Shown: in pieces, positions 43,848-53,039 of the stretch
How the letters are laid out: every line of letters begins with the position of its first letter
How positions within the stretch are numbered: position 1 is the stretch's first letter
Source: Sandaracinus amylolyticus
GTDB lineage: Bacteria; Myxococcota_A; Polyangia; Polyangiales; Sandaracinaceae
Direction of reading: 5' to 3'
Length of the DNA: 64,000 nucleotides
Assembly (NCBI RefSeq): GCF_021631985.1
Contig: NZ_CP070225.1
Coordinates: forward strand, 9,796,001-9,860,000
Notes under the pieces: model-generated
Told to the model about the DNA's origin: nothing
The model's input: only the letters and a program-made list of their open reading frames with translations
Database searches by the model: none
Translations under genes and position numbers: made by a program

Positions 43848-46403
43848 GTGGGTACAGGGGCTCACGACGCGAACGATGCCGATGCGCGAGGTGATCCCTC
43901 TCGCGAGGAGCGCAGCGCGCGTCGCGCACGCCTGCTCGTGATCACCGGCGCGGCGCTCGCGGTGTTCATCGCGGGCGAGGTCGCGCTCCTGCCCTACACG
44001 TTCCCGCTGCACGCGTTCGTCGACGTCGCGTGGACGCTCGCGGCGCTCTACACGACGCACCGCGCGGTGCGCACCGCCCGCAGCAAGCGGCGCTCGCACG
44101 AGGCACGACCGTGGTGGTGGTTCGCCGCGGGCACCGGCGCGTGGTTCGCCGGCATGCTGGTGTGGGACTGGTACGAGCTCGTCCAGCGCGTCGTCACGCC
44201 GTTCCCCACGCTCGCCGAGATCGGCTTCCTCGCGACCCCGATCTGCTGGGCCGCGGGGCTCTTCTCGATGCGCGGCGCCGCGCCCAGCGAGCACTTCACG
44301 TGGAAGCAGGTCGGCGAGCTCGGCGTGGTGCTCGCGACGCTCACGATCACGAGCGTGCTCGTGCTCTACGCGCCCGCCGCAGATCACGATGCGCCGCCGC
44401 TCTTCCTCGCGACCGCGCTCGCCTATCCGGTGCTGCACCTCGGCGCGTTCGTGTTCGGTCTGATCGGGCTCTCGCGCCAGCCGAGCGGCGTGCGCCGGCG
44501 CATCTACGCGCTGCTGCTCGCGGCGGTCGCGATGCTCTGCGGCGTCACCACGTTCTACTCGGTCTCGCTGCTGACGCGCAGCTACGAGGCGGGCGACGCG
44601 CTCGACGTGTTCTGGCTCGGCGCGTTCGCGTGCGTGGTGTGGGCCGCGTCGGAGGACGAGTGGCGCACGCTCGGCGAGGAGCGCGTCGACGAGCGGGTGC
44701 GCCCCGGTGATCTCGCGGTGGTGCCCTTCGCGGTGCTCGCGATCGCGCTCTCGATCGGGCTCTTCCGCGATCGGTGGAGGCCGGAGCTCGCGCCGGTCTA
44801 CATGATCGGCGGCGTGTGCTTCGCGATCGCGATCGCGATGCGCGAGTGGGGCGCGCACCGCATCGAGCGTGCGCTGCGCGACGACGCGCGCGGTGAAGGG
44901 GAGCGTCACCGCCGCCTGGTCGACAGCGCGCCGCTCGGGATCGGTCGTGTCGATGCGGCGGGGCGCGTGGTGGAGTCGAACGCGCGCTTCGACGCGCTGC
45001 TCGGCGAGCGCAGCCGCTTGCTCGGCAGCAGCGACTGGGAGGGCATCGGGATCGCGCCGCTGGTGCGGCGCGCGCTCGAGACGCGATCGCGCGTGGTGAC
45101 CGACACGCCGCTCTTGCTCGGCGGCGCATCGCTGCGGGTCTCGGTGTCGCCCGACGACGACGGAGAGCGCGGCGCGCTCGTGCTCATCGAGGACATGACC
45201 GAGTCCCAGCGCCTGCAGAGCGAGCTCCTGCAGTCGCAGAAGATGCAGGCGGTCGGCACGCTCGCGGGCGGCATCGCGCACGACTTCAACAACCTGCTCT
45301 CGGGGATGATCGCGAGCGTCACGCTGCTCAAGCGCCGCGCGACCGGCAACGACGCGTCGCTGCTCGATCACATGGAGCAGTCGATGTGGCGCGCGGCCGA
45401 GCTCACGCAGCGCCTGCTCGCGCTCTCGCGCCGTCGCGATCCGGTGCGCACGCTGGTCGACGTGGGCGCGGTGATCGAGCGCGTGGTCGCGCTGCTCTCG
45501 CGCAGCGTCGACGAGACCATCGCGGTGCGCGTGCAGCTGCCCTCGACGCGCGTGACGTTCCACGGCGACGGCGGACAGCTCGAGCAGGCGCTGCTGAACC
45601 TCGGCATCAACGCGCGCGACGCGATGCGCCCGCGCGGCGGCGACCTCGTGTACGCGCTCGCCATCGAGCAGAGCGGCGAGAGCCGCGTCGCGGTGATCCG
45701 CGTGACCGACAGCGGCGCGGGCATCCCGGTCGAGCTGCGGGAGCGCATCTTCGAGCCGTTCTTCACGACGAAGGAGCCCGGCGAGGGCACGGGGCTCGGG
45801 CTCGCGATGGTGTACGCGTTCGTGCAGGACCACGCGGGCAGCGTGGAGCTCGACTCCGAGGTGGGCCGCGGCACGACGTTCACGCTGCGCCTGCCCGCCA
45901 CCGAAGGCGGCGTGATCGCGACCGAGGTCGAGCGTCCGCGCGAGCTCCCGCGTGGCCGCGAGACGATCCTCGCGGTCGACGATCGCGAGGCCGCGCTCTT
46001 CGCGCTCGACACGATCCTCGCCGAGCTCGGCTACACCGTCGCGACCGCGGCGAACGGCGTCGAGGCGCTGGCGGAGATCGAGCGACGACGCGGCCTGATC
46101 GATCTCGTGATCACCGACGCGATGATGCGCCGCATGGGCGGCCGCGATCTCCTCACCGCGATGCGGCGCCGCGGCATCGATATCGAAGTGATCCTCGCGA
46201 CCGGCCACGACGCCGAGGCCCACCGAGGGACCGAAGGCTTCGCGGCAGTGCTGCGCAAGCCGTTCGATCCGGAGGAGACGGCGCGCGTCGTGCGCGAAGT
46301 GCTCGACGGCCGCAGGCGCGGCGAGCGCCTGCAGGTCCACAGCGAGCACGAGGTGACGAAGACCGAGATCGACGCCGCCGACGACCAAGCCGGCACCGGC
46401 TGA
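43848..46403 (+). CDS. Hybrid histidine kinase with multi-spanning sensor and receiver domain
   Basis: 851 aa from GTG 43848. Residues about 30-340 contain several membrane helices (at least eight) that form an integral-membrane sensor. A PAS-like domain follows (about 360-460). The dimerization/His box is GGIAHDFNNLLSGM with H478; the ATPase domain has the N box NLGINARDAM and G motifs GAGIP and GEGTGLGLAM. A receiver with phospho-acceptor D757 (DLVITDAMM) and Lys in VLRKPFD completes the chain. This type can relay phosphate internally; no separate HPt is present. It lies in an operon-like pair with the Ser/Thr kinase, suggesting cross-talk. Confidence 0.92.
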   Translation: MGTGAHDANDADARGDPSREERSARRARLLVITGAALAVFIAGEVALLPYTFPLHAFVDVAWTLAALYTTHRAVRTARSKRRSHEARPWWWFAAGTGAWFAGMLVWDWYELVQRVVTPFPTLAEIGFLATPICWAAGLFSMRGAAPSEHFTWKQVGELGVVLATLTITSVLVLYAPAADHDAPPLFLATALAYPVLHLGAFVFGLIGLSRQPSGVRRRIYALLLAAVAMLCGVTTFYSVSLLTRSYEAGDALDVFWLGAFACVVWAASEDEWRTLGEERVDERVRPGDLAVVPFAVLAIALSIGLFRDRWRPELAPVYMIGGVCFAIAIAMREWGAHRIERALRDDARGEGERHRRLVDSAPLGIGRVDAAGRVVESNARFDALLGERSRLLGSSDWEGIGIAPLVRRALETRSRVVTDTPLLLGGASLRVSVSPDDDGERGALVLIEDMTESQRLQSELLQSQKMQAVGTLAGGIAHDFNNLLSGMIASVTLLKRRATGNDASLLDHMEQSMWRAAELTQRLLALSRRRDPVRTLVDVGAVIERVVALLSRSVDETIAVRVQLPSTRVTFHGDGGQLEQALLNLGINARDAMRPRGGDLVYALAIEQSGESRVAVIRVTDSGAGIPVELRERIFEPFFTTKEPGEGTGLGLAMVYAFVQDHAGSVELDSEVGRGTTFTLRLPATEGGVIATEVERPRELPRGRETILAVDDREAALFALDTILAELGYTVATAANGVEALAEIERRRGLIDLVITDAMMRRMGGRDLLTAMRRRGIDIEVILATGHDAEAHRGTEGFAAVLRKPFDPEETARVVREVLDGRRRGERLQVHSEHEVTKTEIDAADDQAGTG

Positions 46404-46405
46404 CG

Positions 46406-46500
46406 CGGGCGGGGGCGAGGGCGAGGGCGGGGGCGAGGGCGGGTGCGAGGGCGAGGGCGGGTGCGAGGGCGAGGGCGGGTGCGAGGGCGAGGGCGAGTGC
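46406..46500. repeat. G-rich tandem repeat after the histidine kinase stop
   Basis: About 95 bases of GGGCGA-derived units with an 18-base period, GAGGGCGAGGGCGGGTGC, repeated about four times with small variation. It starts 3 bases after the stop of the histidine kinase gene. It is G-rich on the plus strand, so secondary structure is possible. No gene lies within it. Confidence 0.75.
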
Positions 46501-46563
46501 GGTCGGCACTCCGCCGCCGTCGTGCGACGGGGGCTCGCAGAGGCCGACCACAGGATGTTCGGA

Positions 46564-46599
46564 GCATCGCGGCAGAGCGCGAAGCGCGCGCCGCGATGC
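46564..46599. terminator. Long hairpin between convergent genes
   Basis: GCATCGCGGC (46564-46573) pairs with GCCGCGATGC (46590-46599). The interior also folds, GCGC-GAA-GCGC. It lies between the histidine kinase end and the MFS gene end, so it may terminate both. No T-tract. Confidence 0.5.
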
Positions 46600-46661
46600 G
46601 ACCACCGCTTCCCAACTCTCACTGCCTCTCGTACAGCAGCCCGGGAGCACACAGGGCGGCG

Positions 46662-46688
46662 GACCCACCACCCCGCGCCTCTCGCCGA
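46662..46688 (-). repeat. Dispersed 27 bp box, copy 2
   Basis: Matches 31799-31824 except for one inserted A after GACCCACC. It sits 5 bases downstream of the MFS stop on the minus strand. See copy 1 for the shared position relative to gene ends. Confidence 0.5.
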
Positions 46689-46693
46689 CCCGT

Positions 46694-47965
46694 TCACCGC
46701 TCCACGAAATCCAGCTCTTTCCCGTACGTCTCTTCGATCGCCAGCAGCGAGATCATCGAGACTGCGATCACCACCACACCCACGATCAGCGCCGCCGTCG
46801 GCTCCCCCACGCCCGCGCCTCCGAACACGTCGCGCAGCGCCAGGTACACCAGCGACACCGGCACCACCGAGCCGCGCACGAAGTTCGGCGCCGTCGTCGC
46901 CGCGGTCGCGCGCAGGTTCGTCCCGAACTGCTCCGCCGCGACCGTCACGAACACCGCCCAGTACCCGTTCGCGATCCCGACGATGAAGCACCCGAGATAG
47001 AACAGGTCCGTCGACCGCGATCCCAACGTGAAGTAGTACGCGAGCGCGACCACGTTCAGCCCGCAGAACACGAAGAGCGCGCGCTTGCGGCTCCGCATCA
47101 GCTGGCTCGCGAAGCCGCTCGCGAAGTCGCCGAGCGCGAGCCCGAGGTAACACCAGAAGAGGCCCCACGCGGGATCGGGCACCCGCTCCATCCCCATCGC
47201 GCGCCCGATCGAGTCGCCGAACATCACGAGGATCGCGATCGCGTACCAGATCGGCACGCCGACGAGCACGATGCCGACGTAGCGCCGCGCGCGATCACGG
47301 CTCGTGAAGAGCGCGAGGAAGTTCCCGCGCGACACGTCGCTCTTCGCCTTGATGCGCGCGAACATCCCCGACTCGAACACGCCGACGCGCAGCGCGAGCA
47401 GCGCGAGCCCCAGCACACCGCCGATCCAGTACGCGACGTACCAGGTCGCGATCTTCGACACGCCGACCGCGAGCAGCGCGCCGCAGATGCCCACGCCCGC
47501 GATGATCGTCGTCGCCCAGCCGCGCGTCTTCGCGGGCAAGAGCTCGGTCACCAGCGTCACGCCGGCGCCGAGCTCGCCCGCGAGCCCGATGCCCGCGACG
47601 AAGCGCAGGATCGCGTAGGTCGTCACGTCGGTCACGAACCCGTTCGCGATGTTGGCGACCGAGTACATGAGGATCGATCCGAAGAGCACCGACAGACGAC
47701 CGCGCTTGTCGCCGATCACGCCCCACACGACGCCGCCGATCAGCATCCCCGCCATCTGCACGTCGAGCAGCAGGTGACCGACGTTCGCGAGCTCGGCCTC
47801 GGGCACGCCGATCGCCTGGAGGCTCGGCCTCCGCACCACGCCGAAGAGGATCAGGTCGTAGATGTCGACCAGATAACCGAGCGCGGCGACGACCACCGCG
47901 AGCTTCGCGCTGCGCGACATCGCCTGGTCGTCGAGCGTGCCGGAGATCGAGACGGGAGCGGACAT
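46694..47965 (-). CDS. Major facilitator superfamily transporter
   Basis: 423 aa from ATG 47965 (MSAPVSISGTLDDQ); longer frame rejected. Twelve hydrophobic segments can be traced. The loop after TM2 has the MFS motif GDKRGRLSVLFGSILMYSVA, and later RFVAGIGLAGELGAGVTLVTELLP resembles the sugar/metabolite porter branch. Acidic and Arg residues in TM1 (GYLVDIYDLILFG) are typical of proton-coupled sugar or organic-acid symporters. Substrate not identified. It diverges from the PGRP amidase gene with 302 bases between. Confidence 0.85.
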   Translation of the reverse strand: MSAPVSISGTLDDQAMSRSAKLAVVVAALGYLVDIYDLILFGVVRRPSLQAIGVPEAELANVGHLLLDVQMAGMLIGGVVWGVIGDKRGRLSVLFGSILMYSVANIANGFVTDVTTYAILRFVAGIGLAGELGAGVTLVTELLPAKTRGWATTIIAGVGICGALLAVGVSKIATWYVAYWIGGVLGLALLALRVGVFESGMFARIKAKSDVSRGNFLALFTSRDRARRYVGIVLVGVPIWYAIAILVMFGDSIGRAMGMERVPDPAWGLFWCYLGLALGDFASGFASQLMRSRKRALFVFCGLNVVALAYYFTLGSRSTDLFYLGCFIVGIANGYWAVFVTVAAEQFGTNLRATAATTAPNFVRGSVVPVSLVYLALRDVFGGAGVGEPTAALIVGVVVIAVSMISLLAIEETYGKELDFVER

Positions 47966-48267
47966 GAGACCGCAACGTCTCAAAGCGACGCCGCGAACGC
48001 AACGCTCGTCGCGGTGGGGACCGGCGTCCCCGCAGCCCGGAACGCGAGGCCTCGGCGCGACTGCTGCCTCGAGTGAGCACTGTCCAGAACGCGGACGACG
48101 TGGCCGCTCCGGATAGCCGAGATCGTGCCGGACGGTCGCGCTCCTGCTGCCCGAAAAGCGAGCAGCGACGCGCACCTACACCTCGTTCGGCGCGGCACGA
48201 CGGGTGCAAAAGCACACGCCGGAAAGCGGCTCGCTCGGGACGCGCGACCCGCTCGCCAGGAGGCGTC
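47966..48267. other. 302-base divergent intergenic region
   Basis: No gene is seen. It holds the promoters of the MFS and amidase genes. A small hairpin, GGGGAC-CGGC-GTCCCC, is at 48016-48031. A short ORF in frame with the amidase starts at 48073, but the signal peptide and AGGAGG favour ATG 48268. No clear -35/-10 pair can be named. Confidence 0.5.
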
Positions 48268-49923
48268 ATGGACCGTTCGTTCTCCCGCGCGCTGCGCGGG
48301 CTCGCCCTCGTCTGCTCTCTGCTCTTCGCCACCACCGCGTGCGAGCAGCCAGCCGCGCACGACGAGGAGTCCGCCGACGACTACCCCGAGCTCGCGTTCG
48401 GGCACGACGAGATCATGGAGACGTGGTCGCTCGAGGGCGATCACTACGTCTCGCCGCAGCTCGATGCGCCGCTCGGCGCGACGCGCGTCGGCGTGATGCT
48501 CTCGACGATCGACGCCGCCTCCGAGATGCCCGAGCTCGAGGCGCGCGTCGCCGGCGAGGGCGAGTGGGTCGCGATCCAGAACACGTGGAGCGAAGAGGGC
48601 GTCCACGTCGGCACCGCCGATCTCCCGGGCGGCGGCACCGCGGTGCAGGTGCGCATCGAGGCCTCGCTCGTCGACGCGATCGCGAGCATCGCGTTCAACG
48701 CGGTCGTGCCCGCGGATCCGAACGTCACGCCCGACGACGAGCTCGGCCCCGAGGACGAGGCGCTCCCGCTCGTCGGCGACGAGCCCGCGGTCGGTCTCGC
48801 GACCGAGGATCTGCGCAGCGACCTCGCCGGCATCGGCGTCCGCTCGCGCGCGCAGTGGGGCGCACGCCGTGGTCGCTGCAGCGGTCGCGACGGCCGTCGT
48901 TATCGCTTCGCGATCCACCACACCGTCTCGCCGCAGACCGGCAACGTCGCGGCGATGGTGCGCGGCTTCCAGCGCTACCACATGGACAGCAACGGCTGGT
49001 GCGACATCGGGTACCACTTCCTGATCGGTCGCGACGGCACGATCTACGAGGGTCGTCCGCTCGAGCAGCTCGGCGCCCACGTCGGCGGCAACAACAGCGG
49101 CAACATCGGCATCGCGTTCGTCGGCTGCTTCGATGGCGTGTGCCCGCGCAGCTACGGCTCGCGCACGCCGAGCGACGCTGCGGTGCGCGCGGCGGGCCGC
49201 CTGATCCACAAGCTCTCGCGCATCTACGGCATCTCGGTCACCTCGCGGAACGTGCTCGGTCATCGCCAGCACAGCGGACAGACCACGTCGTGCCCGGGCT
49301 CGCAGCTCCTCGCGCGTCTCGACACGATCCGCTCGCTCGCGCGCTCCGGTGGTGGTGGCTCGTCGGGCGGCGACACGCGCCCGCCTCCGCTCACCACGCC
49401 GTCGACGGTCGCGGTGCGCTGGTCGCGCGGCTCGGATCGCACGTACACGTTCACCTCGACCGCGCCCGCGGCGGTGGTGCGCGTCGACTACTACGTCGAC
49501 GGCTGGCGCATCGGCACCGTGCGCCGCAGCGCGAGCAGTGATCTGCGCATCCGCTATCGCTTCAGCAGCGAGACCCGCAACCGTCGCTTCGAGGCGCGCG
49601 GCTACAACTCGAGCGGTGCGATCGTCGCGCGCGCGTACGGCCTCATCGAGCCGGTGCCGGCGACCGCGGTCTCGATCCGACAGACCGGTCACGCGACCTA
49701 CGAGTTCGGCGTCGAGCGTGCGCCGAGCGGCGTGCGCAGCATCGAGGTGCGCGTCGACGACGGCTTCCTCCTGCGCGACAGCGTGAGCGGCAACACGCGC
49801 AGCACGCGCCTCGCGGTGCGCTACCAGTTCCTCGGCCTCCGCACGCGGCCCTTCGAGATCCGCATGCTGGACGCCGGTGGTCGTGTGGTCCGCACCGAGC
49901 GTCGCACCTTCACGCTTCGTTGA
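48268..49923 (+). CDS. Lipoprotein N-acetylmuramoyl-L-alanine amidase (PGRP/amidase_2)
   Basis: 551 aa from ATG 48268 with AGGAGG upstream. Lipobox FATTAC gives an envelope-anchored protein. After a 150-residue N-terminal region, the PGRP/amidase_2 domain (about 190-350) begins IGVRSRAQWGARRGRC. Zinc ligands are H217 (IHHTVS), H332 (LGHRQHSG) and C342 (TSCPGS). The presence of the Cys ligand marks an active hydrolase rather than a binding-only PGRP. Beta-sandwich-like repeats fill the C-terminus (RRFEARGYNSSGAIVARAYG). It likely cuts the amide bond between MurNAc and the stem peptide, in self-remodelling or in predation, as in myxobacteria. Confidence 0.9.
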   Translation: MDRSFSRALRGLALVCSLLFATTACEQPAAHDEESADDYPELAFGHDEIMETWSLEGDHYVSPQLDAPLGATRVGVMLSTIDAASEMPELEARVAGEGEWVAIQNTWSEEGVHVGTADLPGGGTAVQVRIEASLVDAIASIAFNAVVPADPNVTPDDELGPEDEALPLVGDEPAVGLATEDLRSDLAGIGVRSRAQWGARRGRCSGRDGRRYRFAIHHTVSPQTGNVAAMVRGFQRYHMDSNGWCDIGYHFLIGRDGTIYEGRPLEQLGAHVGGNNSGNIGIAFVGCFDGVCPRSYGSRTPSDAAVRAAGRLIHKLSRIYGISVTSRNVLGHRQHSGQTTSCPGSQLLARLDTIRSLARSGGGGSSGGDTRPPPLTTPSTVAVRWSRGSDRTYTFTSTAPAAVVRVDYYVDGWRIGTVRRSASSDLRIRYRFSSETRNRRFEARGYNSSGAIVARAYGLIEPVPATAVSIRQTGHATYEFGVERAPSGVRSIEVRVDDGFLLRDSVSGNTRSTRLAVRYQFLGLRTRPFEIRMLDAGGRVVRTERRTFTLR

Positions 49924-50011
49924 TCGCGATCGCGAAGGGAACCCCTCGCGCGCGCCATTCATGGCAGAGCACGCTGCCGTGGATGGCGCTGCGCGCGCTC
50001 GTGGTGGAACG

Positions 50012-51526
50012 ATGAGGACTTCGATCTTCTGTGTGCTCGTGCTGGTCCTGGTGGCGTGCGGCGGAGACGACGACGCGCCGGGCGAGGGCGGAGGCTGCGA
50101 GACGTCGGAGCAGTGCGCGGACGGGCTGCTCTGCGTGCTCGGTGCGTGTCGCGAGGAGTGCACCGGCTACCGCGACTGTCCGATCGGCGCCGCGTGCCTC
50201 GAGGACGGCGAGGGCGTGCGCGGATGCCGGCTCCCCGAGGAGAACGAGTGCACCGAGGGCGCGTGCCCGGCGGGCACGACGTGCACGAACGGCGCGTGCA
50301 TCGCGTCGTGCACGAGCTCGGCGAGCTGCGGCGGGACCGAGTGCGTCGCGGGCGCGTGCGAGGACCCCGCGGTCACGCGCATCTACTGCGAGGACCTCGC
50401 GTACTGCGGCTCGGGGATCTGCGACTTCGGCGTGTGCGACGACGATCTCGCGATCGCGCCCGGTGCGATCACGACCTGCGCGCTGCGCGTGTCGGGTGAC
50501 GTCGACTGTGCGGGCAGCGATGCCGACGGGATGCTCGGCGACGGACCGACCGGGCCCGAAGAGGGCGGCGTCCGCGGGCTCTTGTTGCCGATCGTGCTCG
50601 ACGAGCCGGCGATGATGGTCGGCGTCGGCGCGCAGCACGCGTGCGTCGTGATGGACACGAGCGAGGTGCGCTGCTGGGGCCGCGGAGATCGCGGGCAGAC
50701 GGCGACGGCGGGGAGCGTCGATGCGCCGATGCTCGCGATCGACGCGCCCGCCGAGGAGGGCACGGAGATCGACGATCTCGCGATCGGCGCGCACCACGCG
50801 TGCGTGCACCGCGCGTCGGGCGCGATCGAGTGCTGGGGCAGCGACGAGGCCGGGCAGCTCGGCGATGCGACGGAGCACGCCGCGTGCGAAGCGGGCGTGC
50901 CGTGCAGCGCGACCCCGGTGGTCGTCGCCGGCCTCGAGGACGTCGTCGATCTCGACGCGGGCGATCACGCGACGTGCGCGCTGCGCGCCGATGGACGCGT
51001 GTCGTGCTGGGGACGCGCCGAGCTGCTCGGAGAGGCACCCGAGGGCACGAACAGCTGCACGATCGAGGGCGCCGCGACGACGTGCCGCACCACGCCGCTC
51101 GAGGTGCCGGGCATCGAGGGCGCCGAGGCGATCGCGGTCGGCGGATCGCACGCGTGCGCGATCGTGACCGACGGTGTCGTGACGTGCTGGGGCACGAACG
51201 ACGCGGGCCAGGCGGGCGAGACCGTCGCGCTGCCCTTCGCGGCGATCGCGATCGACGCGGGACGCGCGCACACCTGCGCGGTGCTCGCGGACGATCAGGT
51301 GTGGTGCTGGGGTGCGGCTCCGGTCGCGCAGGGCACGCCGCAGCCGGTCGAGGGCCTGCCCGCGGCGTTCGGGATCGCGAGCGGTCGTGATCACGCGTGC
51401 GCGCGCACCTTCGACGGTGAGACGTGGTGCTGGGGACGCAACGTCGAGGCGCAGCTCTCGCGCGAGACGTCGAGCGAGAGCGGCGAGCCCGGGCGCGCGC
51501 GAAGGAGCCCCGGCACCGGCGCGTGA
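50012..51526 (+). CDS. RCC1-repeat lipoprotein
   Basis: 504 aa from ATG 50012 (MRTSIFCVLVLVLVACGG) with lipobox. Residues about 25-150 contain short Cys-rich modules (CETSEQCADGLLCVLGACREEC, CPAGTTCTNGACIASC) common in myxobacterial surface proteins. From about 190 six RCC1-type repeats follow, each with a DHACxxxxDGxVxCWG core, for example HHACVHRASGAIECWG and SHACAIVTDGVVTCWG. Together they should fold as a beta-propeller. The role is probably protein binding. The natural end carries a disordered Ser/Arg-rich tail. Confidence 0.85.
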   Translation: MRTSIFCVLVLVLVACGGDDDAPGEGGGCETSEQCADGLLCVLGACREECTGYRDCPIGAACLEDGEGVRGCRLPEENECTEGACPAGTTCTNGACIASCTSSASCGGTECVAGACEDPAVTRIYCEDLAYCGSGICDFGVCDDDLAIAPGAITTCALRVSGDVDCAGSDADGMLGDGPTGPEEGGVRGLLLPIVLDEPAMMVGVGAQHACVVMDTSEVRCWGRGDRGQTATAGSVDAPMLAIDAPAEEGTEIDDLAIGAHHACVHRASGAIECWGSDEAGQLGDATEHAACEAGVPCSATPVVVAGLEDVVDLDAGDHATCALRADGRVSCWGRAELLGEAPEGTNSCTIEGAATTCRTTPLEVPGIEGAEAIAVGGSHACAIVTDGVVTCWGTNDAGQAGETVALPFAAIAIDAGRAHTCAVLADDQVWCWGAAPVAQGTPQPVEGLPAAFGIASGRDHACARTFDGETWCWGRNVEAQLSRETSSESGEPGRARRSPGTGA

Positions 51527-51571
51527 TGTGTCTGTTGACGCCGTCGCGCCCTCGGGCGACACAGCGTCATC

Positions 51572-53029
51572 GTGGGCGGGGGCGACACGAAGGGCAGGGC
51601 GCGTGTGATCGCGGGGGCGATCCTCGCGCCGCTCGCGTTCGTCGCGCTCTGGCTCGCGCCGCTCCCGCTCGAGCCCGCTGCGCATCGGCTCGTCGCGCTC
51701 TTCGCGGCGGTGCTGATCGCGTGGGTCACCGAGGTCGTCGCGGTCGCGGTGACCGCGCTGATGATCGGCCCGGCGCTCGTCGCGCTCGGCATCACCGACG
51801 CCGCGACCGCGTTCCGCTACTACGCCGATCCATTGCTCTTCCTCTTCGTCGGCGGGTTCATGCTCGCCGAGGCGATGCAGCGACACGGGCTCGATCGCCG
51901 CTTCGCGAGCGCGGTGGTCGCGCTGCCCTTCGTGCGGGGATCGGCGTTCCGCACGCGCGTCGCGATCATCGTCGCAGCCACGCTGGTCTCGATGTGGATC
52001 AGCAACACCGCGACCTGCGCGATGATGCTGCCGATCCTGCTCGGCCTGCCCGGCCTCGAGCGACCGGAGAGCCGCCACGAGAAGGATCCCGCGACCGGGC
52101 CGCTGCTCGCGCTCGCCTACGTGTGCTCGACCGCGGGGCTCGGCACGCTGATCGGCACACCACCGAACCTGATCACCACGCGCTTCCTCGAGGACGCCGG
52201 CGTGCGCATCGGCTTCCTCGAGTGGATGGCGCTCGGGGTGCCCGCGGCGATCGTGCTCTCGATCGTCGCGGCCGCGATCACGCTGCGTCGCGGCGACGCG
52301 CCGAGCGAGCGGGTCTCGGCACCATCGACCACGAGCGCGTGGACGCGCGGCGAGAAGGTCACCGCGCTCGCGTTCGGGCTCGCCGTGATCGGATGGACCG
52401 CGCCCGCGTTCTTCGAGGTCGCGGGCGCGTCGTTCGCCGATGCGATGAACGATGCGATGCACCCCGGCGCGGTCGCGGTGCTCGCGTGCTTGCCGCTCTT
52501 CCTGGTGCCCGATCCCGCGCGCAAGAACGAAGAAGGCGAGGTCCCGCCGGTGCTCCCCTGGAGCGCCGCGGTGCGCATCGACTGGGGCGTGATCCTGCTC
52601 TTCGGCGGCGGCATCTCGCTGGGCACGCAGCTCGAGCGCACCGGGCTCGCCGCGTCGATCGGGCGATGGGTCGTCGAGACGACGGGCGCGACCGACGTGT
52701 GGACGCTCTGCGCGGTCGCGTGCTTCGCGACCGTGGTGCTCAGCGAGGTCGCGTCGAACACCGCGGCCGCGAACATCCTCGTGCCGCTGGTGATCGCGAT
52801 CGCGCAGCAGCTCGGTGTCTCGCCGATCCCGCCCGCGCTCGCGGTGGGCGTCGGCGCGAGTGTCGGGTTCATGCTGCCGATCGCGACCGCGCCGAATGCG
52901 CTGGTCTACGCGACGGGGCGCGTGCCCCAGACCTCGATGATGCGCGCCGGGCTCGTGCTCGACGTCGCGTGCCTGGTGCTGGTGCTCGTGCTCCTGCGCC
53001 TGATCTGCCCGCTGATGGGCTGGAGCTAG
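51572..53029 (+). CDS. DASS-family (SLC13-type) sodium:dicarboxylate/sulfate symporter
   Basis: 485 aa. GTG 51572 is used; GTG 51605 is an alternative. The two SNT signature motifs that bind substrate and sodium are present: SMWISNTATC (S144-N145-T146) and SEVASNTAAAN (S395-N396-T397). GTPPNLI after the first motif is also diagnostic. About eleven membrane helices are expected. Transport of succinate, citrate or similar anions is the likely role. It ends 10 bases before the convergent gene; no regulator is adjacent. Confidence 0.9.
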   Translation: MGGGDTKGRARVIAGAILAPLAFVALWLAPLPLEPAAHRLVALFAAVLIAWVTEVVAVAVTALMIGPALVALGITDAATAFRYYADPLLFLFVGGFMLAEAMQRHGLDRRFASAVVALPFVRGSAFRTRVAIIVAATLVSMWISNTATCAMMLPILLGLPGLERPESRHEKDPATGPLLALAYVCSTAGLGTLIGTPPNLITTRFLEDAGVRIGFLEWMALGVPAAIVLSIVAAAITLRRGDAPSERVSAPSTTSAWTRGEKVTALAFGLAVIGWTAPAFFEVAGASFADAMNDAMHPGAVAVLACLPLFLVPDPARKNEEGEVPPVLPWSAAVRIDWGVILLFGGGISLGTQLERTGLAASIGRWVVETTGATDVWTLCAVACFATVVLSEVASNTAAANILVPLVIAIAQQLGVSPIPPALAVGVGASVGFMLPIATAPNALVYATGRVPQTSMMRAGLVLDVACLVLVLVLLRLICPLMGWS

Positions 53030-53039
53030 TGTCGCGTGC

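Noticed and set aside
43488-47168. 1226-codon minus-strand frame across the kinase genes and the MFS end
   Set aside because: It includes obviously repetitive noise from the G-rich array and no conserved motif; real genes on the other strand explain it.
49924-49935. TCGCGATCGCGA palindrome after the amidase gene
   Set aside because: GCGATCGC-like words occur all over the window, including inside genes, as a result of codon use; no specific role can be claimed.
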